A DNA stretch of 64,000 nt from Megascapheus bottae (GCA_024803745.1 JANJXV010000016.1:41949001-42013000); one strand, 5' to 3'; shown: positions 46,580 to 59,339, numbered from the stretch's first letter. Numbers and translations: made by a program. The notes: generated by a model from the sequence alone, not told the origin.

Positions 46580-48730
46580 AAAGAGTAAAGTCACCCTAAG
46601 TCTGCCAGCTATAGGTTTCCAAACTTACTTTTTCAGAATAAGACAACTAACTATAAGATAGAGAGGGGTACCAGGAGCCATTTAGTTTCAGGGTCTTTCT
46701 GTTTTTACAACTCAATAGCTTCATGCCATAAATTCTATTTAAAATGTCTTTTCCCCTGACAGCTATCTGCCATATATCTACAAATTTCAAACCTATTTAT
46801 AATAACTCATGTAGATGGAAAGAAACATCTGAAGGTGTTTTAATTGAGAACTAAGTATAGAAAAGCACATAACATTCTCATGGTTATATTTCAGTCAGGA
46901 AATTCAAAAGCTTGTAGACAAGACAGTTTTGCAGAGTCAAATGAACCACAAATGCTGGGACATTGTACAGACTCCATGCTAACCCAGTTCTAAGGGGGAT
47001 GCACTGTCACCTGCTAACAAAGAGGAAGCGAGAGGAAAAGAAGCAGAGCCATAGAAAGGTGAACCAGAGCACGTAATTGTAGTAATACTTCACAGATGTA
47101 ATTAGACAGAAGCAGACTCATAACACAGTTTTCCACATAAAACGCTTCTCATAAAACCATGGAGCTTATTCATTAAAACGAATCTCCTTGCTATATATGT
47201 GTTTGCCACACATGCTTAGTAAAAAGAACATTTCAAAATACTTGGACTTACTTTATGCATGCATTCAAAGGTTCCTGGAGAGACCATCTATGTCAGCAAT
47301 GTTTCTATTTTGCATCTAAGGCAAAGGTACATCTGTGTTCATTATTTAAGATGGGTGGTTTTGACTTATGGCCATCAAATTCATTCATGTCCAATTAGGA
47401 ATCTAAAATGTTTGTTCTAGAATCTTTTGGTTTTCTAATTCAGTTACTTAAGAGAATAAGAATAACAGAAAACCAATATAATAGAAATAGTCAACTAATA
47501 AAATAGTCTATATGTAACCAGAAAAATCTAATAATTGCCATATAAATAACCTGAACACTGAAATGTTTTCGATTAATTATACCACACCCAGAAAATTATC
47601 CTCACAGAGTCAACATGCATGCCTGTGATGCATGAAATAACATCTTAGAAAGTAGCACTGAGCAAAAGAGCGGTTCATGTGATCTTGGCCAATGGAAGTA
47701 GTCTTTATCTCTGTATATGGGTTCTTGATATTTGAAAACATCATACAGATATTGTTAGTATTAAAAATAATCAAGTTTAGTGCATAAAGTGACATGAGGA
47801 GAAAATAAATGAGCTATACAAATATTAATAATGATAGGTAATAAAAAGTGTTGGCATGTTGGTTTATCCATTCTATATCAGTATGTTTAATTGATATTCT
47901 TGCACATACCACATTCCTCTGCAATCTTGATAATCTGGTTAGTTCTACTTCTTTTGTATTCTCAAAAATTATCCATACTGTAGCAACTCTCTCTCCTTAC
48001 CTTCTTCCTCCCTTCCTCTCTCTCTCTATATATAAAATATACACATATTTTATATATGTATATAATATACATATTATTTATATATATGTCTCACAGTATT
48101 TATCTAGATACATCAAATATAATCGGTATTGAGTATATAATTACCTCAATAGAAATGATCTTTTATTATTTCATCATCTCAATTTAGAAGCTATTAATAA
48201 ATACATGAAATGTGATTGTTTCTATAAATTTATAGAAAAGCATCAATTTTGTCAAATTGAGTCATTTGTCAGCTCATCTTCTGTGGACAAATGCTTCAGC
48301 TTCAGATTTTCTTCTTAACTCTACCTCTCTTTATCTGATGAATCCAACGTTCATTTTGTTTAATCGAGTGTTTCTCTCATATAGTTTATATGCTGGGAAT
48401 CTTTCATTTTACTTTACACTTGTCTACTATCTAACATTTTGAATCAATCTTTGAATTTAATGCTCAGGGAATCATCATATAATCCCCTTGTTTAGGGAGT
48501 GAAAAGATTATTTCTATATGTGAGAGACTACACTCAGTATCTCACACACAGGAAATACAATGTAGGAGAAGCCATTACGGAGATGCCAGCCATCTACTCA
48601 GTTGCCAACCACACCTGTAAGCAAGGGCATTGCACATGAAGAAAGTCTAGAGTGCGCTAGCGTAGAGTGTGGTAAAAGGCACTTCTGGGGATTATGGTTC
48701 TGCTCCTAAGGCGCCTCTAGGCTGAGTTGG
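46580..48730. other. Gene-free DNA
   Basis: AT-rich unique sequence. A (TA)n-rich block lies at 48023-48090. No supported gene. Confidence 0.55.
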
Positions 48731-48734
48731 CCAT

Positions 48735-48865
48735 GCATGGCTGAGGGAGGAGCTGCTGACATCTAGTGGTCAGAGGCCAAAGGTGCTGTTAAAGAGCCCA
48801 CATGGTTCACAATCATTACCCAGCCATGGCTCAAAGAAGAGCCACGCCTAAGCAATACTAATGCA
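48735..48865 (+). mobile_element. MER5-like (hAT-Charlie) DNA-transposon remnant
   Basis: The words gctgctgacatctagtggtc, agaggccaaaggtgctgtta and aagagcccacatggtt follow the order of the conserved core of MER5A-type non-autonomous hAT elements (ctggcatctagtgggtagag, gccagggatgctgctaaa). Terminal inverted repeats are not visible. The call is from memory of the family core. Confidence 0.5.
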
Positions 48866-48869
48866 AAAG

Positions 48870-49695
48870 GAAGGAACCCGAGCTGCTCTAGACAACAGAG
48901 AAAGAAAGAAATCTGAGGAAATGTTGGTTTATTGTCTATGCAAAGCCATGCAGCAAAAGAAGCCTCCCGTGAAATGAACTTGAGTATTGAAGAGCTAAGT
49001 GTCTCCAGGGCCGCCGCTATGCTGAAAACTCTGGAAATGAACCTAAAGAAATCTTACTTTCAGTGCCCGAATCATTGTTCACTTCAATGAAGTGTATATT
49101 TTAATACATCACGTGACAGACTTTCCTTGTCCTAGCAACATGAGGTTAAAACAAGTAGGGCTTATGGCCACAAACTGTATGTTTGATGTAGCTATTTTCA
49201 CAGTCAGTGTAATAGAAGAAAGTGGAAAAGTCTTATAAATATTTGTGAGTAAAACTGCAAGGCTTAAAGACTGTTTAGCAAGATAAGATTAGGAATTACC
49301 ATCAAAGATGTTAACTTAAGGATGTGCTTTGAAGGGAATGAAGATGATGTAGTTTATTGAGTCAGGCAAACCATTGAAGGGAGAGGCGTTTAAGGCCCAT
49401 TGTATTCGTAAGGCTTCCCAGATCTATAAAGTGCATGCTAAAGTTTTAGTGTCCAATGAAGATGCTAAAACTCAGAAGAGTTTGTCCTGGAGAATCCTTC
49501 TAGAGCATGAATGGCACCAGCTAGCACCTGTCGAGACAGAAGTGTTCATATACAAGGAAGGCACATGTCTACACTGCCCACTTGTGCATATCTTTGCATC
49601 ACAGTCTGCCTGGACAGGACCTGATGTGTAGAAAACACTCCAAAGGACCATGGCCTCCAAAGAAACTGCATCTGATGAAGAGATGATTTTCCAGG
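48870..49695. other. Gene-free DNA
   Basis: Nothing recognised. Confidence 0.5.
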
Positions 49696-49699
49696 CCTT

Positions 49700-49875
49700 G
49701 CCCTGTGCTCATGGCTTACCTAAGCAGGCCTAGAGCTGAGGGTTCTGGTTTGAAGTCAACCTGGGCTAAAAGTTAATTAACCAGCAAAAAAGCCAGCTAC
49801 AAGTGTGGTTCAAGTGGTAGAACTCCTGGACTATAAAAGCAGAGCTGAGAGCTTATCCATTTCAATAGAAGTAAA
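49700..49875 (+). mobile_element. Old composite SINE, mostly right half
   Basis: A degraded left half (ggttctggtttgaagtcaac ctgggc) is followed by the tRNA-like right half: agctacaagtgtggttcaag, tggtagaactcctggactat. Confidence 0.6.
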
Positions 49876-49879
49876 AAAA

Positions 49880-50820
49880 CATAGTTTATGTTAGGGGGAT
49901 GAGGGGAGGCAGGAAATAGATGTGAGATAACTAAGTAGGTTCTTCTTAGTAGGTTAGTAAAGTAGGTTCCTGATGCTCTCCATAAAGAAAATGGAAAACT
50001 AAGAGTAAAATATAGGAATTCAAGAGTAGTGCAGAAAGCAAGAGGAATGTTTCTGTGCGGGTGTTTCTGTCTCTTCCACGGCAAACCAAGGAAAGACAAG
50101 GATACAGCCTTGGAGTTTGTTCTAACAAATGAAATCAAAAGACATTACACATCCTGACACTACCAATTTGTCACAGCAAATGTAAGACTCTGATTGGGCA
50201 AATCTGGCAATTGGAGATAAAGAAACGATCTCTCTGGGAAAACACCTCCAATGACTATGATTCTAGAAGAAAATTTGAAAATGTGTAGAATTGCCTTATA
50301 CATCTTAAACCACTCAACACTTTGTGATGCCTGCAAAAAGCAAGAGGAATTTTCTGGAATAATTACCTCCTGATCCAAGTTCAATCTCAAGCTGATTCCA
50401 GCTCTAGTGGCTGCGGCCATCCAGGTCTGACGTCTTGGCTGTAGAACATCCATGGTAAATGAGTTTATCCACTTCTGTCTGGATGGCATGTCAGAGAGAC
50501 TGCACAGACATGAAACAGACAGTAATCTTCATCTAGTCGTGTGTCCATATGGCAAACACTGTCAACAGAGCCAAGAAAGGAATGCTGTGTTCGGAGAAGT
50601 TCATTCTATGTCTGTAAATCTCATTTCTGATCTTCTGTCCAAACAGGAAAAGGAAAAGCAATACTGGTGACAGCGTGAATATCAAATGAAAAACACAAAA
50701 GGTAGATCTACCACTTCCATGCCAGAAGCCTCGTCAAGATGCCTCCATCCCTCAGATAGTAATTAATGTCTTCAAGGTTTAAAGGCTGGACATAATCACA
50801 CATTTTTTCCATGCTATGGA
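49880..50820. other. Gene-free DNA, with one weak exon candidate
   Basis: The complement of about 50367-50503 contains a short open stretch framed by acceptor-like and donor-like sequence; see the findings. No homologue is recognised. Otherwise unique-looking sequence. Confidence 0.45.
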
Positions 50821-50824
50821 AGGT

Positions 50825-50915
50825 AGTGTTTCATTGAAAGGACTACTTGCCAAATGTGTTTGAGGCACTGGGATTTGATCTCTAATATGACAAAAATAAT
50901 AAAATAAAATCTTTA
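50825..50915 (+). mobile_element. Possible ID-type SINE 3' end
   Basis: Reads actacttgccaaatgtgttt gaggcactgggatttgatct, matching the middle and B box of an ID unit, then an A-rich tail (acaaaaataataaaataaaa). Confidence 0.5.
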
Positions 50916-51129
50916 AATGATGTGGATACGTAAAAACATTTCAATCAATGTTTCAAGCTTCCAACTGAAGAAAGTAAGAGGAAATATGTCAATTAAACAA
51001 ATGGAAGGCAACTATAATGTATAAAACTGAGATAAATTCCTCTGAAAGTAAAAATGTGGTAAAATAAATAGCAAATTCAATTTAAGGAATTAATACATTT
51101 TAGTACGAACTCTTCTTAGACTATACAGT

Positions 51130-51335
51130 AGAAATGTACCAGTAGCTCAAGTCTGTAATCCTAATAGAGTTCTGCAAATAACAGTTTATGTCCAGACCAA
51201 GAAGAAGCGTTCTCAGGACTCCATCTCCAAAAAGACTAGCAAAAATCCAAGCTGGAGGTATGGTTCATGACCCTCAAGCAAGCAAATTCAGCAAGTATGA
51301 GAAATGGGAATCCTGAGTTCAAAGCATCAATATAA
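51130..51335 (+). mobile_element. Composite SINE (B1-like + tRNA-like), degraded
   Basis: The left half is gtaccagtagctcaagtctg taatcctaat. The join is actccatctccaaaaagact. The right half is aagctggaggtatggttcat and atcctgagttcaaagcatca. Confidence 0.65.
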
Positions 51336-51339
51336 TTAG

Positions 51340-53155
51340 AATTTAAAACATAAATATCATTAGCAAAGGAGAGAACTATACTATAGAGTTAAGAAATATT
51401 TAAGGTTAAATGAAAATATAATTAATTTGAAGCACTAAATGTGAGCAATTTAGAAAGCCACTTACCCAATATTCAATGTATAACATGAATAGTGTTAGGA
51501 CTATTGTTGAGAATGAATTCATAGTTTAAAATCTTCCAAAAACTAAATTGCTAAAATCCATGTCTTTTTTTGAAAAGATCCTATTGATTATTTTATAGTA
51601 TCAGCCATTCTAAACGATCACTTCCAGACAACAGAATACACAATGTTTCTAACTCCATCATAAGAAGCCAGTGTTACTCTATGCGTTAGTCAGTGTTCTA
51701 GAAAATATACAGAATCGATAGTCTACATGGAGATACATAGAGTTATTGTAGGAATAGGCACTTGTGATATAGTCTGAGAGGTCTCATCACATGCCCTAAG
51801 AAATTTGGGTACTAGAAAGCCCAGTGCATGACTGCATGGAAAAGATGGATTTCCCAGTTTAAGAACAGAATTTGTCTTACTATGGCCTGTTTATTTTGCT
51901 CATGCCTCCTGTGGGTGCGTGTGAATGTGAAGCTTACTCTGAGCATTCTTTTACCCTTTAAGATGAGAAGTAAAACTATCATATAATGATGCTCAAAGTA
52001 AAAGGGAAAAAGAGAAAAAAAGACAAGAAAAAGAAAAGAGAAAGTAAAAGGAGGAAGAGAAAAAAAACAAGCAAGGAGAGGAAAGAAACTTCACGTTAAT
52101 ATCCTTCTTGAACATGGGCACAAAAATCTGTGGAAATAACAAATAAAATCCATGCATACTTGAGAATGGAATATATCACAATCACATAGGGTTTATATCA
52201 GAAGTGGAGGCTTGTTCTAAATTCAAAATTTAATCAATTTAACCTATTGTATTAAGAGTATGACTTTTGCTCACTGGTATAGTCTTACGACAAGGAAGAA
52301 ATTGAATAGTCCACATAGTCAACTCAATTATACCTATGTGTCCCCCGCTATATAACTCATTACTAGATGAAATGCTACATGTAGTAAAATGACAATTTAA
52401 TGGCAGCTAGTTATACTCTCCAAAAATGAAATGTATTTTATAAGACTGTAAGATATTTTTAGGTAGGTATGCTAACCTGTTAAACAAATATTGTTAGTAA
52501 CAATAGAGTAATTTGTATGACAGATTTCTATTTCATGTTTCTCAATTGCATTGACACATTTGAAATCAATTATCTTAGAGTGTGAAAAGAGTTAATGATT
52601 TACATTATCATCTGGATTAGTTAAATATTTTTCTTATTCAGTGCACTTTGTGGTGGGTTGTACTTTGAAGCAAGAACTCTTTGACTCAAAAATCTCATTC
52701 ACATTTTTATGACAGAATCCAAGTGATCTTATTTTAGAAACTTGGTAAGTAAGCATTCATTTAATGAAATATTTTTTAAATAAAAATTTTGATTACTATC
52801 AAAAAAAGAGTAAAAACCAACATGATCGTATTAATCGATCTGAAAGAATAATATTTGAGAGGCTTCAGCATCCACTAATGATAACATCTATCAGAAATGG
52901 AGGAGAGATTTTTTACACTGAGAGAGGGTAGCCATCAAGCAGTCTGCGTGGGCAGGGTGAGGCGGGCTGCAGGCCTCACGTCAGGCTCAGCAGAGGCAGG
53001 GTCATCCACTCTCATTACTCCTATTCAAGCAGCTGGGAGCATGAAAAAATACACACATCACTTTCAGAGTGAACAAGGCATAACTGTGTAGGTAAAATAT
53101 TCTAAGGAATTTGTATAAAGGACCCTAAAACTAATCTTGATCCTATATCTCTATA
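51340..53155. other. Gene-free AT-rich DNA
   Basis: No supported gene. Purine-rich but irregular text lies at 52000-52090. Confidence 0.55.
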
Positions 53156-53156
53156 T

Positions 53157-53166
53157 AAGAAATGGT
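53157..53166. repeat. SINE target-site duplication, left copy
   Basis: The 10 bases aagaaatggt recur exactly at 53286-53295. Confidence 0.8.
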
Positions 53167-53285
53167 GGGCTGGGATATAGTTCAGTGGCAAAAGCGTTTG
53201 CCTAGCAAGTGCAACATCTTGGGTCCAGTACCCACTACCAAAACAGAAAGGACAAAAATAATACAGTGAAAAAAATAAAAAATAC
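53167..53285 (+). mobile_element. ID-type SINE
   Basis: Begins gggctgggatatagttcagt with an A-box-like start, then gcaaaagcgtttgcctagca agtgc and the B-box-like gggtccagtacccactacca, and an A-rich tail (53255-53285). A perfect 10-base target duplication flanks it. Confidence 0.9.
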
Positions 53286-53295
53286 AAGAAATGGT
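53286..53295. repeat. SINE target-site duplication, right copy
   Basis: Exact repeat of 53157-53166 (aagaaatggt). Confidence 0.8.
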
Positions 53296-53374
53296 ATGCA
53301 AGTGAATGCAAATGTAGGAACAAAAATGCGGTAGATTCAAGTGTGATTCTGTAGAAAGGCAAAGGTTAGCAATA

Positions 53375-53690
53375 AAGCACCAGAAAGTAAGTACTTGAAA
53401 AGGATGGGGTGGGGTCTTGGGGTAAGGTGTAAATAAAGGGAAGAGAAGAGGGCGAGAATTCAGTCAAGAATCCAATGTATATGCTTCCAACTTAAGAAGG
53501 GATAGGGGAGGGGTGCCTGGGGGAGACACATGTATCTCTATGTTGGAATGAACTATATAACTTGGGTCAAGGGGGATCCGGAAGGGGAAAGTGGAAGAAG
53601 ATGAGGGGCACGACACTGTTCAAAAAGTAATGTAACTGTAACCCTTCAGCCCATCATCTTTACAGTGAAAATGGGAGAGGGACGCATTGC
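53375..53690 (+). repeat. Unclassified purine-rich interspersed repeat, copy D
   Basis: Starts gtaagtacttgaaaaggatg gggtggggtc and shares gagaattcagtcaagaatcc aatgtatatgcttcc with copy C. After 53520 it goes on with a different 3' half, which ends in taatgtaactgtaacccttc and atcatctttacag. Confidence 0.5.
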
Positions 53691-54235
53691 ATTCATAAAT
53701 TGCCTTTTTAAATAGAAGTCAGCTCCTCTGTATACCTTCTTGATGGTAATTTTTAAAGGAAAATAAAATATTTCTTTACAATCCTAATTTTTTAAAGTAG
53801 TATATTCATAAATACTCCAACTGTAACAGAATAATTGAATACTTCCCAGCAAAACATGTATTTGGATCCATAGGTTGAAAAGCTTACAAAATCCTGACAC
53901 AATAAATCAAAGAAGGGCCATATAATTAGACAGACAGGCAGTGTTCATGAGTTATAAGATTCAACACAGAAACTCCATGAACCTCCCTCGGGGTGATAGA
54001 TTAGGTTACACACATATTTCCAGCAAGGAAGTTTTTGTAGCTGTTGAATGCTGTTACTAAATTGTATATGGGCAGACAGGGTGTCATAATAACCAAAACA
54101 ATTTTCAAGCAAAGAATTAACCTTGAACTCCAAGGAAAGGAAACAAGAGAGTGTTTCTAGTTGTTGCTACTGCTTCTTTTTCTTATATTTTGCCTTATTT
54201 GCTATCGTTTGTTAGTTTGTGTGCATTTGGGAGAG

Positions 54236-54455
54236 TAAGAGGGACAAAGAAAAGATGGAAATAAAGTAAACAGGTACAACCAGTGGTACTCACTAGACAC
54301 TAGTGGAAAATGTACTTCATCTTGTGGTGGGGACAGGAGGAGAGAACTGGGAGAAAGGGAGGGAAGGAAGACATGCTTCCAAAAGAATTGTACTCATTAC
54401 CCAATTCAGGTAAGTGTAACTCCTTGGTATATCACCTCTATAATAAAGACTTAAA
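54236..54455 (+). repeat. Related repeat 3' end with AATAAA and A tail
   Basis: Purine-rich text followed by agtgtaactccttggtatat cacctctataataaagactt and an A run. The final words resemble the end of copy D (taactgtaacccttc, atcatctttaca). The AATAAA followed by an A-rich tail suggests a retroposed 3' end. Confidence 0.45.
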
Positions 54456-54524
54456 AAAATTAAAGTAATTAACTTGAAGCTCACATCACCCAATATGAAA
54501 ACTTCCTTGAACCGATTATGATCG

Positions 54525-54890
54525 GCCCAATGAAAGAGAAAGACAACTCAATAGAACAGAACAGACTCCAAACACACTCTCACAAATATAAAAAATTTGG
54601 TAAACTGGTAAAAGCAACTCAATGGAAAACAGGTGGACTTCTCCAATTACTGCCTAGAAAAATAAATTGATCTATAGCTGCAACGCAATAAAATTTTAAC
54701 ATGAATGTCATGTCAGGCAAAAATTAACTCTAAGCATATTATTAAAATTAAAGTAGAACTGTACAAGATTTAAAATATGCTACTGAAAGAATAACATGGG
54801 CTATGGGTTAAAATATTTGAAAAACACACATTTAAAAAGAAAAATTGCAGAAAAGTATGAACTAAAATATCAGTTGCAAGAAAAATGATA
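54525..54890 (+). mobile_element. Ancient LINE-1 ORF2 remnant
   Basis: Contains aactcaatagaacagaacag, cacactctcacaaatataaa and aatggaaaacaggtggactt, the order found in L1 ORF2 downstream of the RT domain (the NRIE...NKWCWENW area). All frames are broken. Confidence 0.5.
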
Positions 54891-54894
54891 GTAA

Positions 54895-55140
54895 AATACT
54901 ATAATATAGCACACATTTTGCTATGTATTATATAATATGGTTATGTTATGCAACATGTTAAAACATTATTTGCTGATATAGTATTGTATCATGTAATATA
55001 TTCTATAATATATAGTTTAATATATAAATATATAACATATAACATACATTACAGAATGCAGCACTTCATATGTTATGTAATTATATAATATTATATAAAA
55101 TATAATACTACAATGCTCTATAATATATTAATGTACATTT
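54895..55140. repeat. AT-rich low-complexity block
   Basis: Dense tataat/atatta words with several short inverted repeats. There is no fixed unit. Confidence 0.8.
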
Positions 55141-55144
55141 AAAT

Positions 55145-58100
55145 GTTGTGAGCAGAGTGGATGTTCATGTATTCTTAACACGGTAAAAAGTAGATTTAAA
55201 GAATGATAAATGAAAGCATGAATAAATGAAATGATAAATAATTAAGCATTAATGAAAGATGAAAACCCAATACACTTGCTCTCAGCTTTCTTTGGGGATT
55301 TCAAAACAGGATCAATCTATTTTTGTCTTTATTTTGCAACCAATAACTGAAAAATGAGAGAATGATTCCACAGACTTAGCATGCTGGTTTGTACCTGCAC
55401 CAGTTGAAGGGTGACGGGCTCCTGAGCTCTGTCTGTGTACCTGCCTGCACTGACAGGACCCCCGCCGCCCCGTGTCCAGTCAAAAACTGGCCGCTCGGTG
55501 CCTGCCCTGCCCTCAGCTAAGGTGGTTCAGGGCCCAGCAGTCCTTCTTTTCTCACACTGTAGGCCCAGCTGCAATCTCTCCCAGTGCTGTGCTGTAACCT
55601 TCTGCATCCACTTCATACACCTCCCCAAATCCAAATCCAATTTTTATCCTTGTTTGGATAACTCATTACTGACTATGTCAATGACACTATTAGGTAAACA
55701 CTATATGTTTAAATATGGTAAGCTTAACCCTCCTAATCATTCACCAGGACCATTTCCATATCTCTAGGCCCTCCCTGTACTCATTCAAGGGAAAAGACAA
55801 AAGTGCATTTTGTGGAATTGAAATGGAATCCCAAATAGGGGGACATTTCACTTTCTTGAATATTAGGATTATTCTCAGTCAAGATTTCTCCAAGATGGCT
55901 GGTAACTAGTATTTTCATGTCTAAAAATTTGTGAGTATATATAATGTTTACACCAAAAGAAATGTTGACTTAAATCTTAGTCTGGAGAAGCTACTAAAAT
56001 TTGAAAAACATCCCTACTGTTAAGATTATATGCCCATGAGTGTTTAGAAAACCTGCCATGGTATCTCAAAGTGTGTCTTGTCAATGAGTTGGTACATTTT
56101 GATTTCTACTAAAGCAAAGGAAAATTCATATATTTTCCAATCTATAGAGTACAGACAGTAACTACATTTTCGTATTCTAGCTCAATGAATAGTATTACAA
56201 TGGAGATCATAAAAATTTCTGTTTCCCTTTAATTCAAAAATTAAAAGTACTAAGTGGTTTATGGGTAGATTTTTTTTGGGGGTACATGTTGTTACATGAC
56301 CTACCAGCAAGCTTTATTAACTTATGTCTGTAACCTGCATATTTATGATGCATACCGACTCAATGGGATTATAACTTACCTTGCTTTAGGATAAGAATAA
56401 GGCTGAGTTATGATTTCATATGAGAAGAAAAACTATCTTTCAACTTGGTCACTGGTTTTGCTTTCACACTCCCAAATCAAGGATTTCCAGAAATTTATAA
56501 CTGATCATCTGAGGATGTAACCATTAATGTAATTAAGGAATTCGCAAAAATGCAATAATGGAGGCTGGAAAATCCAAAATTTGCAGGTCAAGTCCAGAAG
56601 CCTTGAGGCAGCAGTTGAGAGAGCTGTGCTGGAGTCTTGAGTATGAAAGTTTCTACTATATAACTCTCCTGATCAAGAGGAATTCAGTGTTTGTGTTACT
56701 CAGACCTTTACCGACTTTACCCTGACCTAGAAGGTCAATCTGCTTCACTCTAAGTGCACCAATATAAACATTAACCTCAACAACAACAACAAAAACATAA
56801 GGAACACCCAGAAATACTGTTTTGTTATAGATCTGGGTATAATCATCACATAAAATAATTATCACAGTAGTAAAATACCAGAATCTCAGCACCTCATTTT
56901 ACTTTGCTTTTAGGATTACCTACCATGTGTTCATTCAAAGACATTCAGAAATCCAAGCAACCAGAGCCATCTCCCAGCCACTGCTAGAGAAAATCTAACG
57001 TCCATGGAAGGTGTGACAGCTCAGAACTGAGTGCAATGCCAGTCTTTATTTGGAAAACAGTAACACTTTGCACTTTGGTTTTTGAAAGCTGCAAGCAGCA
57101 CAGGCAGGTTTGAATGTAATTCCTTCCACTGGCCAGTGAGAACCTGCACGTAACTTATGAAAAATAGTTTCAGGAGGTCTGTGTCTTTGGAAAATTTGGA
57201 ACATGAAATGCATTTTGATCTGCCCAGATTTTTTTCCCCTTTCTTTTCCTGTTTTCCATTTCAAAAGTTGCGGGTGCCTTTTCATGTTTCTTCCCCGTGG
57301 CAGACGGTCTCAGATGTGGCTCATTTCAGAACCAGGAGCATCTTTGAATCCCATTATTCAAAGTAAAATGGAATGAATTGGAGAGTCATCAACCAAAACG
57401 AGGTTAAAAAAGAAGTATTTCAGAGGAAAACCTGTGATGACTTTGTCTCGATTTTTTTTCCTAATAAAAAGACCCAAGTGGCAATGACCTCTTTTGCACT
57501 AAGCCAGTCCTGTGGCTGAGGGGCTGGAGCTGTGGAGAGCTCTCCCTCAGAACAAGCTGCAGAAACTTTGATTTTGTAAGTGACAGTGTACTCTTCAATC
57601 TCAGAAGGAAAGGGAGGTGGAAGACAGATGGAATGACCCAAGGAACCACTCCTCTTTCAATAATATTAATAATAATTCATAATACCACTTTTCTGGCAGC
57701 CAGAATACAATCCCAAATAAACTAGCCTGCACTGGAGCATCCACTGGCCATAGTGTATCCTAACTCTATATTTGTTCTTAGCAGTGAAAATCCCTTGATG
57801 TGAAACAAGGCATCTCACAGGGCATCGATATGTCCACTGCACATGTGAAGCCATCCAGGGGTCTGGGGAAGGACCAAGGTTTCGTGGGCATCTGTGTGTG
57901 CAGCTCTCCCCAATCTACCTAACCTAACTAGTGTTAATGGACATGCTACCGATGAGGGTTTTTCCTGTTATGCGGCCTTTACAGAATAAGACTGGACACA
58001 GCAAATTGGCAGAGGAAATTTGTCCTGGACCGGGAACTGTAATAAAATGTGGTAAAAGCTACATTTACACAACTTTCTATGAAACTCAGAGAAAAATTTC

Positions 58101-58785
58101 AGGTAAAGAGGGTAATGTTTCAGGGAAAACATTTCAGGGATTGCACCATTCTGTTAAATAAAGAGAAATATTCTAGTATCTGAGACCTAGAAGAATGCAA
58201 TTCGACCAGACCATAATAAATACTGGCAATTGCAATAAGAGCTAGCATATATTGCAAGATGCTTCTGTCATGGGCACTCTGCTAACACATCCGTCAAATG
58301 AAATCCTCATGGCAAGAAGACACCAGAATTTCTCATGAGGACAAGTGTTCTTGCTGCTTTTTGGTGTCTTGGTGAGCAAGCATCAATGGCCACAGCAAGA
58401 GGTGGTCATTGCATACCTGGTAAGCCAAGGGCCCATGGCTTTGTGTACTAGAAGAGATGCTCTGGTTCCAGCAAAGGCCCAGAATGTACTGAGCCCAGAA
58501 TGGCATCTTTTCCCAAAAATAGCACTGCAGAGAAGGCTGAAACTTCAGAAAAAAAAAAACAAAACTGGTAGACAAAGGGAAATCTGTGGGAATTATTATA
58601 GTCACAATGAGAAAAGATGTTCTTCCTTCCATCTGAATATGGAAGCTGTGCCCTGGGTGACAGCAGCTATGTGAGCACCTGAAGCAAATAAGCAAGTTGG
58701 GAAACAGGAGGCAGATGAAGGTCTGCCTAGGAAAGACAGCCAATGTGAGGATGCATGTTGTGTTCTATAATTTCTTTTTCTTTTT
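55145..58785. other. Gene-free DNA
   Basis: About 3.6 kb without a supported gene. A local GC-richer part at 55410-55570 opens a 110-residue frame with no domain. Confidence 0.5.
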
Positions 58786-58789
58786 TCTT

Positions 58790-58998
58790 TTTGGCAGTCC
58801 TGGGGCTTGACCTGTGGATCTGGCTGCTGTCCCCGAGCTCTTCAGTTTAAGGCTACTGCTCTATGACTTTGAGCCACAGTGTCACTTCTGGTTTTCTGGT
58901 AGCTAACTGGAGATGAAGAGTCTCATGGATTTTCATGCCCTCAATTGTTAGATCTCAGCCTCTGGAGTAGCTAGACATGAGCCACCAGCAGCTGGCTG
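58790..58998 (-). mobile_element. Composite SINE (B1-like + tRNA-like)
   Basis: Plus-strand complement: a T-rich tail, then ggcagtcctggggcttgacc, tgtccccgagctcttcagtt, tttgagccacagtgtcactt, ctggttttctggtagctaac, tggagatgaagagtctcatg, and the B1-like ctcagcctctggagtagcta gacatgagccaccagcagct. One of the better-preserved composite copies. Confidence 0.88.
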
Positions 58999-59019
58999 TG
59001 CTTTCTTTTTAACAATTAA

Positions 59020-59335
59020 GAAAAAAGCCAACTCTTGTTATTTGTGCCTACAATACAATCTCCCCTGGACATTAAGATTAGGAGAAGTGATACGTTGAGA
59101 CCAGACTGCACAAAACCCTTGAAAGGCCCCATCTCAGCAAATAGCTAAGCATAGTGACTCATGACTGACAGTACAGAGCTACACAGAAAGCTGAGATTTG
59201 GAAGATTACAGTTCCAAACCAGCACAGACAGAGGAGTCCTGCAGACTCCATCTCAATGGAAGCCAGGTAGAGTGGCACTCACCTGTAATCCAGCTATGAT
59301 GGGAACCATAAAATAGAATACTGATGGCTCCTGCT
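59020..59335 (+). mobile_element. B1-like SINE remnants in tandem
   Basis: Three left-half-like starts follow each other. The first is near 59028 (actcttgttatttgtgccta caatacaatc). The second is near 59146 (agcatagtgactcatgactg). The third is near 59263 (caggtagagtggcactcacc tgtaatccag). Each is followed by 7SL-like internal words (gagaccagactgc, ttccaaaccagcacagacag). All are degraded. Confidence 0.6.
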
Positions 59336-59339
59336 GTGG

